A stretch of DNA of 64,000 nucleotides from the NCBI RefSeq assembly GCF_000372645.1, contig NZ_APMP01000010.1, forward strand, positions 1 to 64,000, in the 5' to 3' direction. Both the position numbers and the translations under genes were made by a program. Source of the stretch: Caulobacter vibrioides OR37 (GTDB lineage: Bacteria; Pseudomonadota; Alphaproteobacteria; Caulobacterales; Caulobacteraceae). The notes beneath the pieces were generated by a model that saw only the letters and a program-made list of their open reading frames with translations, did not search any database and was not told the origin of the DNA. This document shows, in pieces, positions 24,926 through 33,710 of this stretch (position 1 is the first letter of the stretch; each line of letters starts with the position of its first letter).

Positions 24926-25621
24926 TTAGCGCGGCGGGTTCTGCTTGTTGTTGTCGGAACCACCGCCGGTCGCGGCCTCGATCAGAGCGGCGATACGGTC
25001 GGTCGAGTCGGCGGCCTGGCTGATGATGTCCAGCGGCGAGGCGCGGACGGAGCTGGCGACCTGGTTGGCGGCCTGCTTGGCGGCCGAGACCACGGCGTTC
25101 TGGGCCATGGCGATCTTGCTGGTGGCCATGGCGATCTTGATCGCCTGGGCGTCGGGATAGATGAAGCCGTTGGTCGGATAGACCGTGGTGCCGAGGTCGC
25201 GGATCGGATCGTACCAGACCTTGACCTGCGTCCAGTCGCCGTTGGGCGAGACGTCGACGACGGTGACGTCCTTTTCGATCTGGCCGCGATCGCCCTCGAT
25301 AATCGACCAGTTGGCGTGGGTGACCTGGATGACCCGATCGGTGAGCACCTGGCTCACGAACGCCACGTGGCCAAGGTTCATGCGGGCGGTGGGCTTGAAC
25401 GACAGGACCGAGCCGATCTTCGGAACCGAGCCGGTGTCGTACTTGCCGGCGGCTTGCGACCACCAGGTGCGGGCGTCGCCGAAGATTTGGATGCCCGACA
25501 TCAGACGCGCGAACGGTACACACTGCCAATAGCCGTCAGCGTTCGCGCCGGACATCGGCACGAGACTGATCATGGCGGCGGCGGCCAGGGAACCCAGAAG
25601 GGTCCTCGTCCGTTTCGTCAT
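24926..25621 (-). CDS. Exported CHAP-domain protein, putative peptidoglycan amidase
   Basis: This 231-residue exported protein has a signal peptide ending near SGANA. A CHAP domain follows at about 30-145: the catalytic cysteine in YWQCVPFAR (about 35) and the histidine in LGHVAFVSQV near residue 86. CHAP enzymes are cysteine amidases or endopeptidases that cut peptidoglycan. The C-terminal part (about 160-231) is an Ala/Gln-rich region ending in GGGSDNNKQNPPR, with no recognisable wall-binding domain. The ATG at 25621 follows GGGGGAG. The gene is 67 bases from the next gene (same strand), so the two may share a transcript. Confidence 0.85.
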   Translation of the reverse strand: MTKRTRTLLGSLAAAAMISLVPMSGANADGYWQCVPFARLMSGIQIFGDARTWWSQAAGKYDTGSVPKIGSVLSFKPTARMNLGHVAFVSQVLTDRVIQVTHANWSIIEGDRGQIEKDVTVVDVSPNGDWTQVKVWYDPIRDLGTTVYPTNGFIYPDAQAIKIAMATSKIAMAQNAVVSAAKQAANQVASSVRASPLDIISQAADSTDRIAALIEAATGGGSDNNKQNPPR

Positions 25622-25688
25622 GCTGTGGGTACTCCCCCGCGTCACTGGGTGAAGCAATAACCCTGCCAGCGACTGGTGAAAAGAGTGT

Positions 25689-26786
25689 TTATGTCGCACC
25701 CACCGTCGCGAAACGGCGCTGTTTCCAGCGCTTGGCCCAGGATTTCATTTTCTCCCGGCACGGATTTTCCAAGACATGGAACGAGGCGGCCGAAAGTGGG
25801 ATCAGCGACAGGACAATCAATGCCCAGATCACGAGCGGAAGCCTCTCGCTATCGATATTGATAAGCTTCGCCGTGGCATTGATCGCCAGGATCTTCCACG
25901 GGATGCAGATCATGTAGGTCGAATAGCTGATCTCTCCGAGATAGACGAATACTGACTGTCCAGCAAAGCTGAAACCGGTCGCGGCGAGGGTCGCGAGCAT
26001 GAAAATAAGGCCGCCTAGCAGCATGATTATGACTCGATCCGGGGCCCCAAACTGCACGGCGGCGAGCACGGCGGCGCCTAGGAAAGCGGCGCCTGGGCCA
26101 CTGAGTCGCCCCGGGAATCGCTCCGAACGCCACAGGGCATGCAGCGCGCAGCCATAGGCGAAGCAGGGCACGATGCGCAGGGCGCCCCACTGGATGGTCG
26201 CGGCGGTCAGCGGGAAGCCGGCGAGCGCCTCGAAGGCGGGATAGAGGCCGGCGATCAACGCCAGGGCGCCCAGCACCGCCGCCACGGGCCGCTCGCGCAG
26301 ACGCCAGGCGGCGAAGGCGAAGACCGGGAAGGCCAGATAGGCGAACCACTCGGCCGAAATCGACCAGGAAGCATGGTTCCACCCGGCCGTCGGCGCGAAG
26401 CCCCAGGCGTGGACCAGCAGCAGATTGGCCGGCAGCGACGGCCAGGACAGAATGTTCGGATCGACCCTCAGCCCCGCGATCGTCGCGACGATCGCCATGG
26501 CGCCGATCCCGACCAGCGTGGCCAGATGCAACGGATAGACCCGCGCCAGCCGGTTCCACAGGAAGTCGCCATACTGGAACCGCCCCTCGCCGAAGCCGCG
26601 CAGATAGACGTGGCAGAGAATGAAGCCGGAGAGGATGAAGAAGGCCTCGACGCCCAGATAGCCCTTGGCCGCGATCGCCGGAACGAAACCGACGTCCAGC
26701 TTCGGCCAGTAGTGGTACAGCACCACCCAGAGGGCCGCGAAGAACCGGAAGGCCGTCAGGGGCTTGATATTGGCGGCGTCGGGCAT
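25689..26786 (-). CDS. Acyltransferase 3 (OafA/YrhL-type) membrane protein
   Basis: This 365-residue integral membrane protein has the acyltransferase-3 pattern: an N-terminal RFFAALWVVLYHYWP with the catalytic-region histidine, GVEAFFILSGFILCHVYLRG near residue 42, and about ten membrane helices including LIFMLATLAATGFSFAG. These enzymes O-acetylate or otherwise acylate surface sugars. The gene is upstream of CHAP on the same strand. GGGGAG is present eight bases before the ATG. The substrate is unknown; O-antigen or lipid A sugar modification is typical of the family. Confidence 0.9.
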   Translation of the reverse strand: MPDAANIKPLTAFRFFAALWVVLYHYWPKLDVGFVPAIAAKGYLGVEAFFILSGFILCHVYLRGFGEGRFQYGDFLWNRLARVYPLHLATLVGIGAMAIVATIAGLRVDPNILSWPSLPANLLLVHAWGFAPTAGWNHASWSISAEWFAYLAFPVFAFAAWRLRERPVAAVLGALALIAGLYPAFEALAGFPLTAATIQWGALRIVPCFAYGCALHALWRSERFPGRLSGPGAAFLGAAVLAAVQFGAPDRVIIMLLGGLIFMLATLAATGFSFAGQSVFVYLGEISYSTYMICIPWKILAINATAKLINIDSERLPLVIWALIVLSLIPLSAASFHVLENPCREKMKSWAKRWKQRRFATVGAT

Positions 26787-26918
26787 GGCGGGCGCTCCCC
26801 AAGGATACGGTTTTCCTTCCCCCCAGGGGTGGAAAGACAGCGTTACGCGCCTATCTCGCTATATAACATGTACGCATACGCGAGACGGCGACCCAGCCGA
26901 TGATCCTAGAGAGGACCC

Positions 26919-27698
26919 ATGAACGAACTCCTTAGCCTCGTCGCCGACCCGGCCGCCTGGGCCGCCTTGGTGACCCTGGTGGTGATGGAAGTCGTCCTCG
27001 GGATCGACAATCTGGTCTTCATTTCGATCCTCTCGAACCGCCTGCCGGCCGAGCATCGCCAGAAGGTGCGGCGCATCGGCATCTCGCTGGCGCTGATCAT
27101 GCGCCTGGCCCTGCTGTCGACCATCGCCTTCATCGTCGGCCTGACCGCTCCGGTCTTCGACCTCGGCATCGCCGGACCGCTGGGCGCCCACGGCGAGCCC
27201 AGCTTCGAGACCGCCTTCTCGTGGCGCGACCTGATCCTGATCGCCGGCGGCGTCTTCCTGATCTGGAAGGCGACCAAGGAGATCCACCACAATGTTGATC
27301 CCGCGCACGAGGACACGCCGACCGAACCCAGCAAGACCGGCGCGGTGATCTCCAACGTCGGCTCGGCGATCTTCCAGATCATCCTGCTGGACCTGGTGTT
27401 CTCGATCGACTCGATCCTGACCGCCGTCGGCATGACCGACCACCTGCCGATCATGATCGCCGCCGTGATCATCGCCGTGGTCGCCATGCTGCTGGCCAGC
27501 GACCCGCTGGCCGACTTCATCAACAAGAACCCGACCGTGGTCATGCTGGCCCTGGGCTTCCTGCTGATGATCGGCACGGTGCTGATCGCCGAGGGGTTCG
27601 GCGCCCACGTCCCCAAGGGCTACATCTACACCGCCATGGCCTTCTCGGCGGGCGTCGAGGGGCTCAACATGTTGGCCCGCAAGCGCAAGGGCGGCTAG
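26919..27698 (+). CDS. TerC family integral membrane protein
   Basis: This 259-residue protein has the TerC pattern: seven membrane segments with the paired acidic motifs [11 protein letters not shown] near residue 29 and [11 protein letters not shown] near residue 164. TerC-like proteins have been linked to tellurite resistance and Mn2+ export to the periplasm or to secreted enzymes. GAGAGGA lies before the ATG. The stop codon overlaps the first base of the downstream type-A palindrome (27698), which may serve as the 3' end of the transcript. Confidence 0.92.
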   Translation: MNELLSLVADPAAWAALVTLVVMEVVLGIDNLVFISILSNRLPAEHRQKVRRIGISLALIMRLALLSTIAFIVGLTAPVFDLGIAGPLGAHGEPSFETAFSWRDLILIAGGVFLIWKATKEIHHNVDPAHEDTPTEPSKTGAVISNVGSAIFQIILLDLVFSIDSILTAVGMTDHLPIMIAAVIIAVVAMLLASDPLADFINKNPTVVMLALGFLLMIGTVLIAEGFGAHVPKGYIYTAMAFSAGVEGLNMLARKRKGG

Positions 27699-27746
27699 AG
27701 CCCTTTCCGATCTGATTGATCCAATCAGATCGGATAAAAAGGGCTC
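27698..27746 (+). repeat. Type-A palindrome, copy 1
   Basis: Outer arms GAGCCCTTT/AAAGGGCTC and a perfect 12-base inner stem CCGATCTGATTG/CAATCAGATCGG (27707-27718 and 27722-27733) with a 3-base loop and a small bulge. It is followed after 14 bases by the type-B element. The same A then B order occurs near 43395 and 51585 with different stem sequences. Confidence 0.85.
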
Positions 27747-27760
27747 GAAATCAAAAGTTT

Positions 27761-27810
27761 AGAGCATTTTTCGATCCGATAACCGTTTCACACTTATCGG
27801 AAAATGCTCT
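27761..27810 (+). repeat. Type-B palindrome, copy 1
   Basis: Arms AGAGCATTTT/AAAATGCTCT (27761-27770 and 27801-27810) enclose a second stem CCGATAA/TTATCGG and the loop core CCGTTTCACAC. The core is shared in part with the copies at 43450 and 51646 (CCGAAACCG and CACACTTTCGG). It has no gene of its own. Confidence 0.85.
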
Positions 27811-27930
27811 GGCCCGAGCCCGCCGAAAGCCGGGGCGCGCCCCAGCGACGACGCCGCAACATCCCCCCTACTTCCCGCCTTGGGGGCGTGGTAGTCGGCT
27901 CGCCCCGGCTGTCACGCGTCCAAGGCTCCG

Positions 27931-29526
27931 ATGACCACCCAGACCTTCGCCCCCCAGGCCTTCTCCGACGCCGAGCGCCGCCTGACCCTGGCGGCGCTGA
28001 TGATCGTGTTCCTGCTCAGCGCGCTGGACCAGACCATCGTCTCGACCGCCATGCCGCGGATCATCGCCGAGCTGAACGGTCTGAACCTCTATTCCTGGGT
28101 GACCACGGCCTATCTGCTGACCTCGACGGTGATGGTGCCGATCTGGGGCAAGCTGGGCGACATCTTCGGCCGCAAGCCGGTGCTGATCACCGGCATATCG
28201 ATCTTCCTGGCCGGCTCGTGGCTGTCGGGCCTGTCGGGCGAGTTCGGCGATCTGCTCGGCATGCCGGGCATGGTGCAGCTGATCGTGTTCCGCGCCCTGC
28301 AAGGGATCGGCGGCGGCGCCCTGTTCACCACCGCCTTCGCGATCATCGCCGACCTCTATCCGCCGCGCGAGCGGGGTAAGTTCGCCGGCATCTTCGGCTC
28401 GGTGTTCGGCCTGGCCAGCGTGCTGGGGCCGATCATCGGCGGCTACTTCACCGACCACGGCACGGTCCGGTTCGGGGCCCACGCCATCGCCGGCTGGCGC
28501 TGGGTGTTCTACGTCAACCTGCCGCTCAGCCTGCTCTCGCTGTTCATGGTCATCGTCAAGATGCCGCCGCTGGAGCATCGCCGGGCCGGCAAGATCGACG
28601 TCTTGGGCGCGGCCCTGCTGATCGCGACCTTCGTGCCGCTGCTGCTGGGCCTGAGCCTGGCCGGCCACAGCTTCGCCTGGAGCTCGCCCCAGAGCCTTGG
28701 CCTGTTCGGCCTGGCGGCGGTGTCGCTGGTCGCCTTCGTGATCGCCGAGACCAAGGTTTCCAACCCGATCCTGCCGATGCACCTGTTCCGCAACAAGGTC
28801 TTCACCACCTCGAACCTGGCCGGCTTCCTGGTCTCCAGCGCCTTCATGGGCGTGGTGATGTTCCTGCCGCTGTTCCTGCAGCTGGGGCGAGGCGTGCCGG
28901 CCACCGTCAGCGGCATGACCATGCTGCCCCTGATGGCCGGACTGATCGTCGGCAGCACGATCGCCGGCCAGCTGGTCACCCGGACCGGCCGGTACAAGCC
29001 GTTCATGATCGGCGGCGTCGTTTTGCTGCTGGTCGGCGTGTTCCTGCTGCGCGACCTGTCGCGGATCCACCACCTGGGCCTGCTGTGCGGACTGTTGGCC
29101 TTGGTCGGACTGGGCCTGGGACCAGGCCAGAGCCTGTTCAACATCGCCACCCAGAACGCGGTGGACCCACGCGACATCGGCGTCGCCACCAGTTCCAACC
29201 AGTTCTTCCGCCAGATCGGCTCGACCGTCGGGGCCGCCCTGGCCGGGGCCCTGCTGACCGCCCGCCTGGCCAGCCTGCCCGGCGGCGGCCTGGACCTGGC
29301 CAAGCTGGAAGGCATGGCCATCACCGCCGCCGCCCATGGCCAGGCCGCGCACGCCGATCCGGCCCTGCGCGACGCCCTGGTCCACGCGGTCAGCGGCGTC
29401 ATGCAGGCGGCGCTGGTCGTCGTCTTCCTGGCCCTGGCGACGATCCTCCTGATCCCCGCCCTGCCGCTGCGCTCACGTCAGCCTCAGCCCGCCGCGACCC
29501 TGGCCAAGGACGAGCCAACCAACTGA
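27931..29526 (+). CDS. EmrB/QacA-type MFS multidrug exporter (DHA2)
   Basis: This 531-residue transporter has 14 predicted membrane segments, the DHA2 size. ALDQTIVSTAMPRI near residue 37 is the motif of drug:H+ antiporters of this group, GKLGDIFGRKPVL near 73 is the MFS loop 2-3 motif, and GSVFGLASVLGPIIGG near 160 is the antiporter motif C. Substrates in this family are usually drugs, dyes or metabolites. No EmrA partner gene is adjacent, so it would act alone or with a distant membrane fusion protein. It converges with priA, eight bases between stop codons. Confidence 0.92.
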   Translation: MTTQTFAPQAFSDAERRLTLAALMIVFLLSALDQTIVSTAMPRIIAELNGLNLYSWVTTAYLLTSTVMVPIWGKLGDIFGRKPVLITGISIFLAGSWLSGLSGEFGDLLGMPGMVQLIVFRALQGIGGGALFTTAFAIIADLYPPRERGKFAGIFGSVFGLASVLGPIIGGYFTDHGTVRFGAHAIAGWRWVFYVNLPLSLLSLFMVIVKMPPLEHRRAGKIDVLGAALLIATFVPLLLGLSLAGHSFAWSSPQSLGLFGLAAVSLVAFVIAETKVSNPILPMHLFRNKVFTTSNLAGFLVSSAFMGVVMFLPLFLQLGRGVPATVSGMTMLPLMAGLIVGSTIAGQLVTRTGRYKPFMIGGVVLLLVGVFLLRDLSRIHHLGLLCGLLALVGLGLGPGQSLFNIATQNAVDPRDIGVATSSNQFFRQIGSTVGAALAGALLTARLASLPGGGLDLAKLEGMAITAAAHGQAAHADPALRDALVHAVSGVMQAALVVVFLALATILLIPALPLRSRQPQPAATLAKDEPTN

Positions 29527-29533
29527 CAGGCCC

Positions 29534-31693
29534 TCAAAGGAAGCTATACGGGTCCACGTCGATCACCACCCGCACCGAGTTCGGGACCTTGGCCCGCGCT
29601 CGCCAGGCGGCCAGGAAACCCTGCAGGTCGACATTGCGCTCGGCCCTGACCAGGAACCGCTTGCGGCGGCGGCCGCGCACCAGGGCCAGCGGCGCGTCGG
29701 CGGGGCCGAACACCTCGACCCCCTCGGCGTTGGGGATCACCGCCGCCAGGGCCTGGACATAGGCCTCCAGCGCCTCGCCATCCGGTCCCGAGGCGATCAC
29801 CGCCGCCAGGCGTCCGAACGGCGGCAGGCCCGCGTCCTGACGCATGGCCATCTCGGCCTCGACGAAGGCGTCGCGATCCTGGGCGGCCAGGGCCCGCATC
29901 ACCGCGTGCTCCGGCGCGTAGGTTTGCAGCAGCGCCCGGCCCGGCTTTTCGTGGCGTCCCGCCCGACCGGCGGCCTGGGCCAAGAGTTGGAAGGTCCGCT
30001 CGCCGGCCCGCAGATCGCCGCCGCGCAAGCTGAGGTCGGCGTCGACCACGCCCACCAGCGTCAGGTTCGGAAAGTTGTGGCCCTTGGCCGCCGCCTGGGT
30101 GGCGACCAGGATGTCGATCTCGCCCGCCGCCATGCTGGCGACCAGCGCCTTGGCCCCCTCGGCGTCCATCACCGTGTCGGACGAGAACACCGCCACCCGG
30201 GCGTCGGGGAAGATGTGCCGCGCCTCCTCCTCGACCCGCTCGACGCCCGGGCCGATCGAGACCAGCGAGTCCTTGGCCCCGCAATGCGGGCAGGCCTCGG
30301 GCTTCTTCATCGAAAAGCCGGTCAGGTGGCAGACCAGACGCCCGGTGTAGCGGTGCTCGACCAGCCAGCTGTCGGTGTCGGGCGACTTCATCTTCTCGCC
30401 GCAGGCCTTGCACAGCACCAGCGGCGCGTAGCCCCGCCGGTTCAGGAACAGCATGGCCTGCTCGCCCCTCTGGAGCGTCACGGCCATGGCCTTGATCAGC
30501 GGCGGCGACAGCCAGCGGCCGGGCTCCGGCGGCGTCTGGCGCATGTCGATCAGGTCTATGTCGGGCAGCTGGGCCGCGCCGTGGCGGGCCGACAGCCGCA
30601 GCCACCTGTAGCGTCCGGCCTGGGCGTTGAAGAGGCTTTCCAGCGACGGGGTGGCCGAGGCCAGGAGCACGCTGGCCCCCTCGATCTTGGCGCGGGCCAC
30701 GGCCAGGTCGCGGGCCTGGTAGATGAAGCCCTCTTCCTGCTTGAACGAGCTATCGTGCTCCTCGTCGACCACGACCAGCCGCAGCTTGCGGAATGGCAGG
30801 AACAGGGCCGAGCGGGCCCCGACCACGATGCGGGCGTTGCCGCTGGCCACGCCCTCCCACACCTGGCGGCGGCGGGGCGGCGCGACGCCCGAGTGCCACT
30901 CGGCCGGCAGGGCGCCGAACCGCTGCTCGAAGCGGGCCAGCACCGCCTGGGTCAAGGCGATCTCGGGCAGCAGGACCAGGACCTGGGCGTCGGGGTCCTT
31001 CAAGGCGGCGGCGACGGTCTCCAGATAGACCTCGGTCTTGCCCGAGCCGGTGACCCCGTCCAGCAAGGCCGCCTGGAAGCCGCCGGCGTCCAGCATCCCG
31101 GTCAGCGTCTCGACACAGGCCGCCTGGCCCGGATTGAGCGCGCGCGGCGGCAGCGACAGGTCCGGCTGGGGCAGGCCGCGATCGGGCTCCACGAAGTCGA
31201 CGGCCAGCACGCCCTCGTCGACCAGACCCTTGACCACGCCGGCCGAGACGCCGGCGGCCGAGGCCAGCGCCGCGCCGGACAGCTTCACGCCCTCGGCGGC
31301 GGCCAGCACCTTCAGCCGCGCCGGCGTCATGCGCGCGGGCTGGGCGCCGGTCAGGACCAGCACCTTGTCGGGCTTGGGCGGCGGATGGCGCAGGCCGCGC
31401 AGGGCCATGGCCAGCGGCCAGCCGGGCAGGTCGACCGAATAGCGCGCCGCCCATTCGACGAAGGTCAGCACGCCCGGCGGCAGCGGCGGGTCGTCGAGCC
31501 GGCCCTGGATCGCCTTCAGCGGTCGATTGCCGCCGGTTCCGTCGCGCAGCGCGGTCACCACGCCCCGGATGACCCGCGGCCCCAGCGGCACGGCCACATG
31601 GTCGCCGACGCTCAAGGCCAGCCCCTCCGGCTCGGCGTAGTCGAAGGCCTCCGGCAACGGCATGGGCAGCAGAACGGAGGCGATACGCGGCAT
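29534..31693 (-). CDS. priA: Primosomal protein N' (PriA helicase) with degenerate zinc-binding region
   Basis: This 719-residue 3'-5' helicase restarts stalled replication forks. It has an N-terminal DNA-binding domain, Walker A GVTGSGKTEVYL near residue 215, DEEH (VVDEEHDSS) near 304, and helicase motifs to the end. PriA normally carries four cysteine pairs. Here CKAC (first) and CPHC (fourth) are intact, the second pair is absent (KSPDTD), and the third is VCHLTG with one cysteine changed, so five of eight remain. The ATG at 31693 is preferred over 31756. It faces the DUF484-xerC pair. Confidence 0.92.
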   Translation of the reverse strand: MPRIASVLLPMPLPEAFDYAEPEGLALSVGDHVAVPLGPRVIRGVVTALRDGTGGNRPLKAIQGRLDDPPLPPGVLTFVEWAARYSVDLPGWPLAMALRGLRHPPPKPDKVLVLTGAQPARMTPARLKVLAAAEGVKLSGAALASAAGVSAGVVKGLVDEGVLAVDFVEPDRGLPQPDLSLPPRALNPGQAACVETLTGMLDAGGFQAALLDGVTGSGKTEVYLETVAAALKDPDAQVLVLLPEIALTQAVLARFEQRFGALPAEWHSGVAPPRRRQVWEGVASGNARIVVGARSALFLPFRKLRLVVVDEEHDSSFKQEEGFIYQARDLAVARAKIEGASVLLASATPSLESLFNAQAGRYRWLRLSARHGAAQLPDIDLIDMRQTPPEPGRWLSPPLIKAMAVTLQRGEQAMLFLNRRGYAPLVLCKACGEKMKSPDTDSWLVEHRYTGRLVCHLTGFSMKKPEACPHCGAKDSLVSIGPGVERVEEEARHIFPDARVAVFSSDTVMDAEGAKALVASMAAGEIDILVATQAAAKGHNFPNLTLVGVVDADLSLRGGDLRAGERTFQLLAQAAGRAGRHEKPGRALLQTYAPEHAVMRALAAQDRDAFVEAEMAMRQDAGLPPFGRLAAVIASGPDGEALEAYVQALAAVIPNAEGVEVFGPADAPLALVRGRRRKRFLVRAERNVDLQGFLAAWRARAKVPNSVRVVIDVDPYSFL

Positions 31694-31816
31694 GGCGACA
31701 TGCTTTTGCCGCCAAACCGTCCCCAGGTCGAGATGGTCCGTGGTCAAGCTCATCAAGCCGGCGTTAACCGACTTGCCGCTTCATCGCCATGTTGAGTCTA
31801 GACGGTGGGGACGGCG

Positions 31817-32497
31817 ATGAGCGACGCGACGCGAGCGACCAGGACGACGGTCGTGGATCCTGACAGCGTGCGCGATTTCCTGCGCACGGAACCGGAATTC
31901 CTGCGCCAGGACGAGACCTTGCTGGGCGAGCTGGGCCTGAAGATCGACGGCGGCAACGTCATCGACTTCGGTCCTGCGGCCCTGGCCCGCGCGGCCGCCG
32001 CGCACCGGCGCGAGGCCAGCGTCCGCCAGGCGATCGAGGACAACGCCCGCGCCAACTATTCGGCCCAGGCCCAGACCCACGCGGCGGTGATCGACCTGCT
32101 GGACGCCCGCAATCATTCCGACCTGGCGCGCCGCGTCGACGAGATGTCCCAGCTGCGCTTCGGCCTGGCCGCCGGGATGCTGGCGCTGGAAGGTCCGTCG
32201 CGGGTTCCGGCCGGCTGGGGCGTGCTGGCCCCGGGCCAGGTGGACATGACCCTCGGCGAGGCGCCGATCGCCCGCATGGGCTTCTTCGCCCCGGCCCTGC
32301 CGCTGTTCGGCGACAAGGCCGAGACGATCCGCAGCATGGCCCTGGTCCGCCTGGCGATCTGGGAGCCGCGCCGCGAGGCCCTGCTGGCCTTCGGCTCCAA
32401 GGACCCCGAAGGCTTCACCCCCGACATGGGCACCGAGCTGGTCAACTTCCTGGGCCGCGTGGTCGAGCGCACGGCCGAGCGCTGGCCCGTCCTGTGA
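31817..32497 (+). CDS. DUF484 family protein
   Basis: This 226-residue cytoplasmic protein matches DUF484: SVRDFLRTEPEFLRQDETLLGEL near the start, then a coiled helix (about 45-80) and a GAF-like C-terminal half ending in VNFLGRVVERTAERW. Such genes are found next to xerC in many Proteobacteria, as here; the protein has no established activity. GGGGA lies before the ATG at 31817, preferred over 31805. Its stop overlaps the xerC start by the GTGA sequence, so the two are translationally coupled. Confidence 0.88.
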   Translation: MSDATRATRTTVVDPDSVRDFLRTEPEFLRQDETLLGELGLKIDGGNVIDFGPAALARAAAAHRREASVRQAIEDNARANYSAQAQTHAAVIDLLDARNHSDLARRVDEMSQLRFGLAAGMLALEGPSRVPAGWGVLAPGQVDMTLGEAPIARMGFFAPALPLFGDKAETIRSMALVRLAIWEPRREALLAFGSKDPEGFTPDMGTELVNFLGRVVERTAERWPVL

Positions 32498-33426
32498 CGA
32501 CGCCCGGCGTCGGGAGCGCGCGCCAGGCCCTGACCGCCTGGCTGGCCTATCTGACGCTGGAACGCCGGGCCTCGCCGCGCACCGTGCGCGCCTATGGCGA
32601 CAATGTCCTGGCCTATCTGAACTTTCTGGAACGGCATCGCGGCGAAGCCCTGACCCTGGCGGCGATGAGCGAAATCACCGCCGCCGACCTGCGCGGCTAC
32701 CTGGCCTTCCGCCGTCAGGGCGACGACGCCCTGGCGCCGCGCTCGATCAGCCAGGCGCTGTCGTCGATCCGGGCCTTCCATCGCTTTCTCGACCTGCGCC
32801 ACGGCGTGGCCAACGCCGCCGTCGACCTGGTGCGAGGACCGCGCCTAAAGGTCGGCCTGCCGCGTCCCGTCTCGGAGGACCAGGCCCGCGACCTGATCAC
32901 CGAGGCGGCCGAGGACACCGAGCGCGAGCCCTGGGAAACCGCGCGCGACGAGGCGGTGCTGACCCTGCTGTGGGGCTGCGGCCTGCGGATCAGCGAGGCC
33001 CTGTCGCTGATCCGGCGCGACGCGCCCCTGGCCGCCGCGCTGCGCATCACCGGCAAGGGCGGCAAGACCCGGATCGTGCCGGTGCTGGACGCCGTCAAGA
33101 CCGCCATCGACGCCTATCTGGACGAGTTGCCCTTCGCGCTGGGGCCCGACGAGCCGCTGTTTCGCGCCAAGCGCGGCGGGCCGCTGTCGCCCCGCCATGT
33201 CCAGGGTCTGGTCCAGACCCTGCGCGGACGCCTGGGCCTGTCGGACCGGGTGACGCCGCACGCCTTCCGCCACGCCTTCGCCACCCATCTGCTGGGAGCG
33301 GGGGCGGATCTGCGGGCCATCCAGGACCTGCTGGGCCACGCCTCGCTGTCGACGACCCAGCGCTACACCCAGGTCGACGCGGCGGGCCTGCTGGCGGCCT
33401 ATCAGGCGGCGCACCCGAAGGCTTGA
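32494..33426 (+). CDS. xerC: Tyrosine site-specific recombinase XerC
   Basis: This 310-residue recombinase has an N-terminal SAM-like DNA-binding domain and a C-terminal catalytic domain with the expected residues: Arg in GLRISEAL near 166, Lys in GKGGKTRIV near 190, HxxR in HAFRHAFATHLL near 257, His in GHASLSTTQRYTQ near 283, and the nucleophilic Tyr in the same segment. With XerD it resolves chromosome dimers at dif. The GTG start is fused to the DUF484 stop. It is not part of a mobile element here; it is the housekeeping copy. Confidence 0.94.
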   Translation: MTTPGVGSARQALTAWLAYLTLERRASPRTVRAYGDNVLAYLNFLERHRGEALTLAAMSEITAADLRGYLAFRRQGDDALAPRSISQALSSIRAFHRFLDLRHGVANAAVDLVRGPRLKVGLPRPVSEDQARDLITEAAEDTEREPWETARDEAVLTLLWGCGLRISEALSLIRRDAPLAAALRITGKGGKTRIVPVLDAVKTAIDAYLDELPFALGPDEPLFRAKRGGPLSPRHVQGLVQTLRGRLGLSDRVTPHAFRHAFATHLLGAGADLRAIQDLLGHASLSTTQRYTQVDAAGLLAAYQAAHPKA

Positions 33427-33578
33427 GGCGCGCCTCCGCCTGGAATCGCCGAGCCCCAATCTCTCGCCGCCTCGCCGCGCCTTCCGCTAGGTCATCCGCG
33501 CCATAAGAGACAGACCGATCCAATAGGACCGAAATTGAGTTTCGACGAATACTATCGTTGAGACACAGAGGAAGCGAA

Positions 33579-33634
33579 CACGACTTGAAATCGTGCGACA
33601 TACGGTCGCGAACCGGTCCGACATAGAGTCGGTT
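33579..33634 (+). promoter_or_regulatory. Three CGA-N7-TCG palindromes upstream of the chemoreceptor gene
   Basis: CGACTTGAAATCG, CGACATACGGTCG and CGACATAGAGTCG begin at 33581, 33596 and 33619, each with CGA/TCG arms separated by seven bases. Two form longer stems when flanks are added (CACGA/TCGTG and AACCG/CGGTT). The cluster sits 78-132 bases before the chemoreceptor ATG and may be a regulator array or a row of short hairpins. Confidence 0.4.
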
Positions 33635-33710
33635 AACTGGTCTTTCACGCCGAACATAGGTTTTTACCTCGGAAAGGCAGCGTTCAAAGCGCCCGCTTCG
33701 AGAGACTTTC

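Noticed and set aside
32494..33426. XerC as an integrase of a genomic island
   Set aside because: It is coupled to DUF484, as in housekeeping xerC loci, and no attachment-site repeats or phage-like genes are next to it.
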